A stretch of 64,000 nucleotides of DNA from Spirogloea muscicola (Eukaryota; Streptophyta; Zygnematophyceae; Spirogloeales; Spirogloeaceae): positions 232,511-296,510 of the forward strand of contig WELB01000040.1 in the NCBI GenBank assembly GCA_009602725.1, written 5' to 3'. Positions within the stretch are counted from its first letter, which is position 1; each line of letters starts with the position of its first letter. Position numbers and translations under genes: made by a program. This document shows positions 1 through 10,378 of the stretch, in pieces. The notes under the pieces are model-generated. The model saw only the letters and a program-made list of their open reading frames with translations, did no database searches and was not told where the DNA came from.

Positions 1-83
1 GGCGCCGGCAGCGGCGGCGGCGGCGGCGGAGGTGCCATCGTCGGCCTCGTGCTGCTTAGCCCTCCCTCGTTGGCTCCGCCGCT

Positions 84-118
84 GAGCCGCCGCCGCCGCC
101 ACCGCCGCCGCCGGCGCA
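84..118. repeat. GCC triplet microsatellite
   Basis: A run of CCGCCG units directly before the splice acceptor at about 119. It is the first of many GCC/GGC runs near 5' parts of genes in this window. Confidence 0.8.
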
Positions 119-119
119 G

Positions 120-2210
120 GCGTTTGAGGGCCACCGCGAGCTGCTGGCCAGCGGGCTGTGCGACGCGGTGGTCGTGGCGTCGCCCAACCACACGCACGCC
201 GCCGTGCTGCTGGACGCGCTGGCACACCCGGCGCCGCACCACGTCCTCGTTGAGAAGCCGCTGTGCACCACCGTGGAGGACTGCGCCCGGGTGCCCTTTC
301 TCTAAAACCTAAAGCCTAGATTGTAAACCCTAAAGCCTATCGTCCTTTGAATTCCCTCAGCCTGAACCTCAAGGAGAGGCCGAATTCCAACTCACGACTG
401 AACACCTCGAGAGAAGGCGCGCGGTGCTTATTTTATGGAAAACGTGACCATTTTAAGCCTAAACATTGTTAAGGCAGTACTAAGAGTTAAAATCCTTAAA
501 CCTAAACCCCTACCTCTAAACTACGAACCCTAAACCCGAGTGTACTTCCTGGTAACCCAACGGCAGCTCCCAGTGCCTCTGAGCCGGCTGCTGGCATTCC
601 GGCGACCGAAGCGCCCGCTTGCGACTTGTGGGCGCCCACCAGGTCGTGGCGGCAGCGGCGGCACGGCCGGACGTCCTGGTGCAGGTGGGCCTCGAGTACC
701 GCTACATGCCGCCGGTGGCGCGCCTGCTCGCCGAGCTGCGCGCCGGCGCCGCCGGCCGCGTCCGCATGGTTGCCATCCGCGAGCACCGCTTCCCCTTCCT
801 GCGCAAGGTCAGCAGCGGCGACTCTTCCCACCTTTGTCAATGGTGGGAGAGATAAGTGAAAGCACGACATGGGGTGGTCACAGTTGGCCACATGTTACTT
901 TGACGGTGACCTGCACGTCTGAGCTCCATGTGCAGGTCGGCAACTGGAATCGCTTCAACCGCAACACAGGCGGCACTTTGGTCGAGAAGTGCTGCCACTT
1001 CTTCGACTTGATGACGCTCGCCGCCGGTGGCGCCCTGCCCGTTCGTGTCTTTGCATCCGGCGGCCAGGACGTAAATCACCTTGATGAGTGCTACGACGGC
1101 GAGGTTTGCCACCTGCTAACAGACCAGACTAGCAGTTTCAGGTTGTTATTTAGTACATTAGTTGTTCAGACCTCCAGCTTTTCCCTTCTGATTCTCAGAG
1201 ACGTAGTCCAATTAGCGTTATCTATCAGCTATAATCTCAATACACACGGTCAGGTTAAAATTGCCAACCAAAGCTTCCATGCTGTAGTTGCAATATACCG
1301 CTTCCTTGATGAACGTTAATATCATGCAAGCCTACGCACATCTGTGCCATCCATGGCTGCCTGCCAGTGCACTGATGGTGACAGCGGCGGGGGGCCCTGC
1401 GGCGGCATCCATGGCAGGTGCCTGACATCCTCGACAACGCGTACGTGATTGTTGACTACGCGAATGGCGTGCGCGGCTCGCTCGACCTCTGCATGTTCGC
1501 GGAGGGCAGCGCCAACGAGCAGGAGCTCGCCGTCACCGGTGACCTTGGCAAGGCGAATGCCAGAATCTACATCTGTTGACGCCTCAGCTCTGGACTCTAG
1601 ATGCAATTCTCGGTCTGCTTGTATTGGCGCCACATATTCAGGCAGGTTGGCCTTGCAGACATTCTCGTCATGGCTGCGGCACTGAAGATCGGCCACTGAG
1701 GCGGCGGCAATGGCGACGGCGTGGTTTGTGCCGGCAGATTGAGGCTAAGGTCCCTGAGGGCGTTGTGCTGGTGGGTTCGCGTGCCGGTGGGCGGCCAGGC
1801 GTTCGCTGCATTGCCTGCCACGACGATCGCGTTCGGTGGGGCTCCCTCCCGTTGCCGGCCTGCTCACATTGCTGGCCAGGCAGCCTGCGTGAGCCTCTCA
1901 CACTCGCAGCCATCATTGGTGTTGGCGGCACAGGTACGAGGGCCTGCACCATGGTGCGAGCTACTTGGAGCACCTCGACTTTGCTGCAGCAGTTTGCAAC
2001 CGGCGCCGTGGCCACAGTACCAGCCTCGACAACGACGGCACGAAGGTGGCAAGCACGGCCCTGTCTGCTGCGGGGCTGCATGAAGGGCTCCTGTCTGTGG
2101 CACTTGGCGTGGCGGCCCAACGATCCATTGCTACCGGCAGACCTGTGCTGCTCGCAGACGTGCTCCCGCCACTGCCTTTACCAACAGCCTCTGCTGATAT
2201 CAAACGATGA
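120..2210 (+). CDS. Gfo/Idh/MocA-family oxidoreductase, 3' part
   Basis: NAD(P)-dependent sugar/polyol-type dehydrogenase family; the substrate cannot be told. Six exons join in frame: 120-290, 643-807, 936-1103, 1418-1552, 1738-1835 and 1934-2210 (338 codons with stop). The first encodes the end of the Rossmann half, with VVVASPNHTHA and the family hallmark VEKPLC, whose Lys is the usual catalytic residue. Later exons give QVGLEYRYMPP, VEKCCHFFDLM and the C-terminal YEGLHHGASYLEHLDF. The N-terminal GxGxxG nucleotide-binding part lies left of the window or in unread 5' sequence. Intron 291-642 holds telomere-like repeats, and the intron after 1552 appears to start with GC instead of GT. The gene is convergent with MsrB (244 bp between stops). 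Family is certain to me; specific function is unknown. Confidence 0.85.
300..540. repeat. Degenerate telomere-like (CCCTAAA) patch in an intron
   Basis: Scattered AAACCCTAAA, AAACCTAAA and CCTAAACCC motifs, the complement of the plant/green-algal TTTAGGG telomere unit, occur around 303-355 and 485-538 inside intron 291-642 of the oxidoreductase gene. They are imperfect and interrupted, so this is an interstitial relic, not an active chromosome end. Confidence 0.6.
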
Positions 2211-2453
2211 CTGAGGCTATTTGGGGCTCATCATCGATTGAAAACTTGGTCAAGCATGCGCTCAAAATCCATTGCAGAGAGGAATGCGTTGTGCGACAGC
2301 GCCAATGGAGCGAGCATCCACAAGCGGCGGCAGGGCCGCCACACACTCGCTGCGCTAAATGACCTGATAATAACCTGTGGCACACCACTGGAGTGACCCC
2401 CCTCCTCAGCTTAGACTGCTAAGGGCTAGAGAGCCGACAGCGACGATGAAGCA

Positions 2454-3843
2454 TCACTTCTGCTCCGGCTCAAGGCGGAGTGCGACACTGCACAGATAGG
2501 CAGACGACAATTTGCAGTGCTCCTCAGCCAAAGCGTGTGATCATCATGGAACTACATGATCAATGCAGGTTAGGATGCACCCAAGGGGGATGGGTGACGA
2601 AAAAGGGGGGGTAAGTAAGGGATGTGGACAGTTGCATATTGGAGAAGCAGAGGGAAGGGCAGGAGATAAAGCGGCAGCAAGAAAGGCAGGCCGCCGTACA
2701 GAAGACCGAGGACTTGGAGAGAGGGAGGGTGCGTGGGGAGGTGAGGTGTGACCATAATGACAAAGGGTTCATGAGCGAGGGCCAAAAGAAGCTAACACAC
2801 TGGCGCACCTGTTGATGCAGTAGCGCTTGCCCGTAGGCCGCGGGCCGTCAGGGAAGACGTGTCCCAGATGTGCGTCACACGCGGCACACAGCACCTCACT
2901 TCGCGGCATGAACGGGATCGTGTGGTCGCTCTCCGTGCGCACGCTCGCGCCGACCGGGGCATAGTACGACGGCCACCCCGTGCCGCTGTCGAACTTGGTG
3001 TCCGAGCTGCAATGCACGAGCAGCAAGCGCCGTATGAGCAGGAGGCAAGAGGGAGAGAGGAGGGCAACTCGGTAATGGAATGGAGTGGGTTTTAAGTAGT
3101 GGAGGGACTGAGTGGCCAAGTACAAAGGTAGGCAAGCACACTGACAGATACATCAGGCGATGCAGGATAACTGAGGAGGGAGGAAGGGGGGAGGAAAGGA
3201 GAGCCTGAGCCGTGCCTGAATAGCGGGGTGTCGCAGCAGACGCAGTGGTACACGCCCTTGCGCTTCTCGTTCCAGTACTCCCTGCAGCGACGGACCCAGA
3301 CAATGCCGGCGCGAGCTCCATGAGCTCACTGAGCCCAAGAATAGGGACTGCTCGTCTGTGGGCTGTGCATCAGAAAGACGAAGCTGCAGAGGGGAGGAGC
3401 AAGTGCTGCTGCTCGCTCGCTCGCGCACCCAGTGTAAGCCCGCTCGGTGCCCTTCTTGCGGGCAACCTGGAACTGCTGCGCCGTGAGCTTGCGCCGCCAC
3501 TCCTCCTCGCTCACGCCGCTGAACTGCCCCACCGGCCTCGCGGCGCCGCCACGACCAGCAGCACCGGCAATGCCACCTGGTGGGGCGCTCGCAGGCGCAG
3601 CGGCGCTTGGCTGCGTCAGCGCAACTCGCCTAAGGCATTGACAGACCTACCGCCGTGGTGGTGCTGGCCAGCCGACTGGCCGAGTTGGCGCCGGACCTCC
3701 GCTGGGCCCCGTGGCGGCGGCGGCGGTGGACTGGCCCCCGCAGGCGTTGCCCATCCCGGCGTCGGAGTGCCGGCGACCTCCGCCGCCGCCGCCGCCGCCG
3801 CCGNGAGGCGGCTGGGCCGGGAGGCCGGCGAGTGGCGCTCGCA
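2454..3843 (-). CDS. MSRB: Peptide-methionine (R)-S-oxide reductase MsrB, probably plastid-targeted
   Basis: Reduces methionine-R-sulfoxide in proteins. Exons read from high to low coordinate: an N-terminal exon ending at 3651 (start uncertain, perhaps ATG at 3843), then 3429-3610, 3216-3281, 2809-3006 and 2454-2487; all phases agree. Visible motifs are [27 protein letters not shown], zinc-ligand pairs CVCC and [19 protein letters not shown] and the active-site Cys in RYCINSVAL, followed by a stop. The Ala/Arg/Pro-rich N-terminus suggests a transit peptide, but an N at 3804 inside a GCC run hides the frame there. The intron between 3216 and 3006 needs a GC donor (AG|GCACGG). The 34-bp last exon is easy to miss. 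Confidence 0.93.
3715..3815. repeat. GCC/GGC triplet run with unread base
   Basis: Dense GCC triplets in the first coding exon of MsrB; a single n stands at 3804. The true length is probably unknown, so the N-terminal reading frame of MsrB cannot be fixed here. Confidence 0.8.
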
Positions 3844-4049
3844 TGAGGGCCCTGCGAGGAGGGCGGAGAGGAAGGCGGGGAGGGGGGGGGGCGGCGGGCG
3901 GGCGGCGTGACGCGCACGAGTGGCGGGGGGCGCTGCGAAGGCGGCCGCGAAGAGACGCCGCGCGTGTGCTGGAGAAGGCGCGCGCGGTGTGCGCGGAAAT
4001 CGAAACGGTGGCCGATTCAAGCCAGCACACTGCTCAGAGCTAGTGCAAA

Positions 4050-6240
4050 GCCCAAGTCTTCCGGACGCGCTTGGCCATCTCTATGTAGCGGTCCCTTTTG
4101 CCTTCGCGGTCCACTTGCGCGCAGGCCGCGCTTTGGCGGCGGCCTCCGGCGGCTTCCGTCAGGGCCACGTCTTTCCCCTTGCTAGCTACTCAGACTTGCA
4201 TCTACTGACTAGAGGTTACTGAAGAGTCCGCTTGCTGCTGTCTCAGTCCTTAGCACCCCGGCTCCTTCAGACCTTGTCCATTCCTTTGGGCTGGCCTCTC
4301 CCAGCCACCAGTTAATCTCGCCGCGCTTGCTTCTCGAAGGGCGCGCCATTCCCTACCCTATCCGCCCTGCTATTCTGATTTGCATCTCCTGACTAGAGGT
4401 TACTGAAAGTCCCCTTGTTGCCGTCTTAGCCCTTAGACCTTGCTTTCTTGCACCATACGGCTTCTTCTGACCTTGTCAACTCCTTTGGGCTGAACATTGT
4501 CTTTGGCTTTGGACATTGTCCATTCTTCTTGGGCTGGCTTTGCCTACTGAGTGGTCCATCCTCCCCCGTTCTGCCATAGCCTCTTCAGGCCCCGTAGTCG
4601 CTGCTTAGCTCGTAGTTTGGCCCCTTCGAACCTTGTCAGTTCTTTACGGGCTGGCTTCTCACAGCCCTTGCCCCCATGGGAGAGCCACTTCTTCTTTGCC
4701 AGCCTCTCTTCTCTATGGGCGAGCAATTGCTTCTTTGGGCGCCTCTCCCAGCCACCAATTAATTTGGCCGCGCTTTCTCTTTGGGCTCCAGGCGATGACT
4801 TCGCGGCCCTGGCTATTGACGTATATGGGGCCTTCGGCAGTGGCCTTTCACACGGGGCTCTTGGGTCCCAGTGGCTCGACCTGCTGGCCAGGCTTGCGCG
4901 ACGCGTTGTGTCCCGCAGGCGAGGTGAGCAGGCTGACTTGAACGCCGCTGGCTCGTTGCCCCAAGTCTATCGCATGCGACGAGCTGTATCCCTTCAGCGG
5001 TCCAAGGCCCACACTTTGCGCCCGCGTGCTGGCCGTGCTCTCCCTTCTGCCTCTGGCTTTCTATAGGGGGATTGATTTCCGCCAGTCAATCTGTCGGTTT
5101 TGAGGCTCCTCACTCGTTGTTATTGAGTGGTTCATCCTTCCCTACTTTAGAGCTAGCGCCGCTGGCCCCTTTGTAGTTTGGTCCCTTCGAACCTTGTCAA
5201 TTCTTTTTGGGCTGGCTTCTCATAGCCCTTGCCCCCATTGGGCGGCCAAACACGCCGACCACCCGGCTGCAGATGAATTCGTACCCCTGGCCGTGGACGT
5301 GCACGGGGCTCTCGGATCCCAATGGCTCGACCTGCTGGCCAGGCTTGCGCGGCGCGCTGTGTCCCGCAGGCGCGGTGAGCCGGCTGACTTCAACGCCACT
5401 GGCTCGTGGGCTCAGGTATATCATATGCGATTGTCCGTCTCCCTTCAGCGGTCCATGGCCCACGCCTTGCATCTGCGTGCTGGCCGTGCTCTCGCTGCGG
5501 CCTCCGGCTTTCGTCAGGGGGATAACTTTTCCGGCTGCTAGTCTGTCGGGATTTGAGGCTCCTCACTCGTAACTACTGAGTCGTCCATCCTCCCCCGTTC
5601 TGACATAGCATCTTCAGGCCCCTTCGTAGCTGCTTAGCGCTTTTTAGGCCCCTCCGTCATTTGGCCCCTTCGAACCTTTTGTCAATTCTTTTCGGGCTGG
5701 CTTTTCACAGCCCTTTGCCCCATTAGGAGAGCCACTTTCTTCGGCAGTGGCTTGGTTGGATCTCCTCAAGCGGCTTGCCCGGCAGGCCATCGAGCGGCGG
5801 CCGGGTCTGCCAGGCTTCAATGCTGCCGGCTCCCTCGCCCCGGTATCTCGCATGAGGCTGGCGGTCTCGCTCCAGCACTCTTTGTAACGGTGGCTCACGC
5901 GGTCGATACGCGCCCAGGCCGCCCCATGTCTATGGCTGCTGCTTCAGGGTCTCGGTAAAGTGCCGCTTTTCCTGCTTCGAGTTACTCTGAATTGCTGTTG
6001 CTCACTCGTGGATACTGAGCATCCATCTGCATCATTTCGTGCCCTGGTGTGTCATTCTTCTTTTTCGACACCATTTTGTGGCCTTTGTGATCTTCGGATA
6101 ATGTCCATTCTTTTCTGGGCTGGCTTTGCTAGCCCCTCTTCTATGGGCGAGCAATTTCTTTGGGCTGGCCTCTCACAGCCATTGCCTTACTTTGAACGAG
6201 CAGTTTCTCTTATTGGGGCGTGCTAGCAACCCTACTGATG
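4050..6240 (+). repeat. Modular interspersed repeat cluster, forward copies
   Basis: Successive copies of the same blocks. One block is GGGCTGGCTTCTCACAGCCC followed by TTGCCCCCATGGGAGAGCC (4650-4690, 5210-5240, 5695-5735). A second is a hairpin-like GGGCTGGC..GCCAGCCC block with ATGGGCGAGC (4690-4730, 6115-6150). A third, about 250 bp, opens DLLARLARRAVSRRRG (4875-5070, 5310-5560) and ends in LLTRYY-like codons before TGAGTGGTCCATCC. No transposase, reverse transcriptase, LTR or clear terminal inverted repeat was seen, so the class is unknown; it may be a non-autonomous transposon. Some copies are about 95% alike by eye, which suggests recent spread. Confidence 0.75.
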
Positions 6241-6404
6241 CTATTTGGGCATCAGTTTAGCGACCTCGATATACTGACTCGTGATTATTGCGGGTCAGCT
6301 TAGCAGCAGGTGATGTGCATTTGTCAATGTGCTTGCCTTTGTACTTGCCACGCAGGGCCTCCATCACTTAATACACACTCCATTCCCTACCAGCTCAAGG
6401 CTGA

Positions 6405-8950
6405 AAGACTCGTCCAGTAGAGGGCGATGGCTGTGATTGGCCAGCCCATCAAAAGAACGAACATAGTTCGTAGGGGCCAGCGCTAAAGCACAGCGACTCA
6501 AGTGGCCACTGGGTGGTCCCTATTGAGCAGCCGCAATCCAGGGAAATGCACAGGAGCTACATGGCCACATAGGCTATGGACTATGCCCGCAAGCCCATCT
6601 AAAATGTAGTTGGCTGTCGATTCGACTGACGCTTAATGTTGTAAGATTCGGTTACATTGTCTTGGCCCGCGCCGTCAGGGCGTGCCGGGTACGATGTCTG
6701 TCGTTCTTGCATCGTTTTGTGTCGGCCTGACTGCAGCGTGCTCAAGCTCATGCTTTGCACCAGAAAGATGTGAGCTCTTCACAAGACATAGTGAGCTCTT
6801 CCGAGGGGGTGGTGGGCTGTAAATATGAATAAGAAGCTGGGCGAAGCAGTGAGCTCTTTCAAATGGGGCGGGGGCTGTGAAATGCCAGCCCAGAAAGGAT
6901 GAATATGGTCCAAATGGCATGAATATGCCAAAATCACAGCCGTGCAAGTGACCACCGCAAATGGAAGCTTAGGCCCCGCGAGTCAGCAGCCGCAAGTCGG
7001 AGTAACTTGCAGCTGGAGAAGCTGGTACCTAGGGCGAGCTCTAGTTGGTGGCAGAAAAAGAGAGAAAGACGCTTCCAGGAGAAGAAGGGGCACTCCCAAT
7101 GGGGGCAAGGGCTGTGAAAAGCCAGCCCAAAAAGAATTGACAAAGATTCGAAGGGGCCAAATGACGGAGGGGCCTGAAAAGCGCTGAGCAGCTACGAAGG
7201 GGCCTGAAGATGCTATGGCAGAACGGGGAGGATGAACTACTAAGTAGTAACGAGTGAGGAGCCTTAAATCCGACAGACTAGCTGCCGGAGAAGTATCCCC
7301 CTGCCGAAAGCCGGAGGCCGCAGCGAGAGCACGGCCAGCACGCAGATGCAAGGCGTGGGCTCCAGGAGAGGGCGGTGGCTGGGAGAGGCCAGCCCAGAAA
7401 AAGAGTGAACAAAGTCCGAAGGGGCCAGGGAAAGCGTTAAAGCACACACGGAATCAAGTAGCTATATGAAACAATCAGTAAACCCTACTAAGCAACCGCA
7501 GGTCGGAGAAAGTAGTCTCCTGGTAATGGGTCCCCTGGCTAGGGCCAGAGGCGGCAGCAAGGACACGACCGGCGCGGAGATGCGGCGCGCGAGCCATGGA
7601 CCGCTGCAGCGAGACGGGCAAGCGCATGCGATACACCTGCGCCAGCGAGCCTGCTGCCTGGAAGTCCACCGGCTCCCCAATGCTGCGGTGGGCAAGCAGG
7701 AGGGGCTTGGACTTCTGCCCTCCGGCATTCAGGCATCGGTTAGCCTGGCTGTGCTCGTGTTTCGTGTCTAGCTGTGTAGACTTCTAATTTCGGCACCTTT
7801 TGGCTCTTTGATTGTGTCCAAAGAGCCGAAATTCGTTTCGGGCTGGCATTTCCCAGCCCCTCTTCTCTGTGGGCGAGCAATTTCTAGTTCACAGCCCTTG
7901 CCCCCTTTGGGAGAGCCACTTTCTTCAAGCTTTTGTCAATTCTTTTCGGGCTGGCTTTTCACAGCCCTTGCCCCCATGAGAAGAAAGTGCTCGCCCATAG
8001 AGAAGAGGGGCTGGCAAAGCCAGCCCAAAAAGAATGGACAATGTCCAAAGCCAAAGAGGTGCCGAAAAAGGACTACACTACAAAACACGAGACTATGCAG
8101 AGGGAAGCTCAGTACCCGCGGGTGAGCAACATCAAGTCAGAGTAGCTCGCTGCGAGGAAAGAGGCACTCGGCCGAGACCCAGAGGCAGCAGCCATGGCAC
8201 GGCCTGCTCGCGTGTGGACGGCGTAGGCAAGAGCGTTGGAACGAGGCCGCCAGGCGCCTTGTTGAGAGCCAATTCTTTGCAGTGGGTAATGTACGTCATC
8301 AGATGTGCTTGCCGTTGTGCTTGGCCACTTGGGCCTTCCATCTCTCCATTGTGCTCACCCGTGCGTACTAATGTCACATAGTTACCTTAGCCACCTGAGC
8401 ATAGTGCTTCGATAAATGAAAGAGAAAGACGCTTCCAAGAATTGGGCGGTAGAGCACCTCTCCTAAAGCGCAGACAGAAGCAAGTAGCTACCTAACACTC
8501 AGAAACCCCTGCTAAGCAGCCGAAGGTCGGAGAAACTGAAGCCAGGCTGCTCGCCCGGCTGCCCGTGGCGGCGGGCCGCTGCTCGCCGCGCAAGCGGTGA
8601 AGCAGGTCAAGCCATTTTGCGCCAAAGGCGCCGTGTACTCAGTAACCACGGGTCAATACATAAAGGTTGCCAATCAATGCCTGAATACTGGATGGCAGAT
8701 ACGAAGGCATGTACAAGAAGAAGAAGAAAGCCGCTTCTAGAAGATAAACACGCTTCTTCGTTCCTTCTTTTTTGGGCTGGCTTTTCCAGCCCCTATCCTC
8801 AATGGGCGAGCCCTTTCTTCCAGAAGAAGGCGATGTCTGTGATTGGCCAACAAAGAGGGCGCTTCCAAATTGACTGGTGCTGTGAGAGGCCAGCCCAAAA
8901 GAATGGACAAGGTCTGGAACAAGAATGGACAAGTTCTGAATAAGGGCGGG
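6405..8950 (-). repeat. Modular interspersed repeat cluster, mainly reverse copies
   Basis: The same blocks as 4050-6240 appear mostly on the other strand. 7080-7350 is close to the reverse complement of 5460-5740; 7500-7720 and 8120-8230 carry the peptide-bearing block; 6410-6540 has the GAGGGCGATGGCTGTGATTG block; 8760-8930 has the hairpin blocks. A short stretch at 7830-7980 is forward. The two clusters therefore form a large imperfect inverted arrangement centred near 6.3 kb. No gene was recognised. Confidence 0.7.
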
Positions 8951-8999
8951 AAGGCGCAAACAGCAGGATGAAGTCCGCCACGACTTCTGCAAAACGAGA

Positions 9000-10130
9000 A
9001 TGAATCTACAAATGGGCGCCCAATATACTCAAGTCTGCTACGCTTCAAACATGCAGCTGACAAGCCCATCTCTCAGCGGCTCCCCCACCCGGCCGCCGCC
9101 GCCGCCACCGCCGCCATGTTGGCGGCTGCCGAGCGCCGAGCAGCTCGTCGCTGCGGCGCGCCGCTCGCTACCACGGCACCGCAGTCTCGCTTGTCACAGC
9201 AGCCGCCCTGGACGGCCATAGGCCATGAGGAAGAAGGATTCGTATTCGTTGTCATTAGGTTGATAATGCGGGGTCTGGCACAAAGCGCACCTGAATTGTC
9301 TGTACGGCAAGCTTTGAGTTTCCAGTTCATATCGAATCATCACACAACCAAAATGTCAACGATGAAAGAGAAAACAATTGCAATGCATGAATTGTGAACA
9401 GGCAACTTCTGACCGACGCTTGCAGTTGTGTTGCATACCTGGCCTTGTTTAGTCCTTGCAAGTTGCTCCAAGCAAGCTCAAAGCACCAGTACGTTCCACT
9501 GCCACCGCGCAATGAAGAGGAGAGTGGTAAAGTGCAGGCAACAGGAACCTGGAATTGGGGCCACCACTGTGTTCAATATGCGAAGTAATGTAGATGAACA
9601 TCGACCACTGTGCTTCGCTTTATGCAGACATGTCATGGTATACAACGAATGAGAGGAAGATTCTTCTAGGAGAGGGCGATGGCTGTGATCGGCCAGCCCA
9701 GGAGAAAAAAGAATGTACAATTTAGAAGGGGCAAGAAAAGCGCAAAAGCACACGGCGACCTAAAGTGTCCACTGAAAGCGCAAAACCGAAACAGTATGGG
9801 CCGAAGACCCCCGAAATGGGTCGTCGGCTCTTCGGTAGCTGCTCGCCAATTTGGCTGTGACATGAGCACTTTTGACGTGTCACGTCAGGTCGCGCCGTTA
9901 CAAGACCTCTGCCCTTCGCGGAGCTGACGTCCTGACGCGGGCCGAGCGTGACGCCTGACGACGACGGGTGAGCGTGTAACGGGGGAAGCTATCGGCGGAG
10001 CCGGGGCAGCCGAGGGAAACCTTTTCCGCCAGCTGCCCGGACGCGGGAAGGACCGCCAGCGGCCCGCACTGGGGCAGCTCTGAAAGTTTCCGGCAAGAGC
10101 TACCCGGGCCCCACCGGCAACACTCACCGC
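9000..10130. other. Intergenic region, no recognised gene
   Basis: A short GCC run lies at 9093-9120. Small open frames on both strands (for example 9116-9397 +) match nothing I know. A repeat copy lies at 9655-9790. The rest is upstream of SGT1. Confidence 0.5.
9655..9790 (-). repeat. Isolated copy of the modular repeat
   Basis: Carries the GAGGGCGATGGCTGTGAT..GGCCAGCCC block and the following AAAGCACACGGCGAC..GTGTCCACTG segment, as at 6420-6530 and 17770-17870. Confidence 0.7.
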
Positions 10131-10219
10131 CCTACCCGCCGCATCCGCCGCCGCGCCTCGCGCCGCATTTGCCGCCGCGTTTGCCGCCGCCGCCATCACC
10201 GCCGCCGCCGTAGCCGCCG

Positions 10220-10250
<31 letters not shown>

Positions 10251-10257
10251 TGCAGCC
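10131..10257. repeat. GCC triplet tract upstream of SGT1
   Basis: About 125 bp of CCGCCG and CGCCGC units, just before the 80-base gap at 10299-10378 where the SGT1 start must lie. Confidence 0.85.
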
Positions 10258-10298
10258 GGTAGACGGGTGCTTGTCACTGCTGGTCTCGCGGGGTTCTG

Positions 10299-10378
10299 NN
10301 NNNNNNNNNNNNNNNNNNNNNNNNNNNNNNNNNNNNNNNNNNNNNNNNNNNNNNNNNNNNNNNNNNNNNNNNNNNNNN
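10299..10378. other. Assembly gap (80 N)
   Basis: Unknown bases that remove the SGT1 start codon and the first residues of its signal peptide. Confidence 1.

Noticed and set aside
2769-2808. MsrB ending as [16 protein letters not shown] by read-through
   Set aside because: Splicing AAC-AG to the small exon 2454-2487 gives the canonical CINSVAL ending and a stop.
4551-5541. Protein-coding gene from the 171- and 115-codon frames in the repeat cluster
   Set aside because: The frames recur in many repeat copies and are interrupted differently in each; they are better treated as repeat content, with the conserved block noted as a finding.
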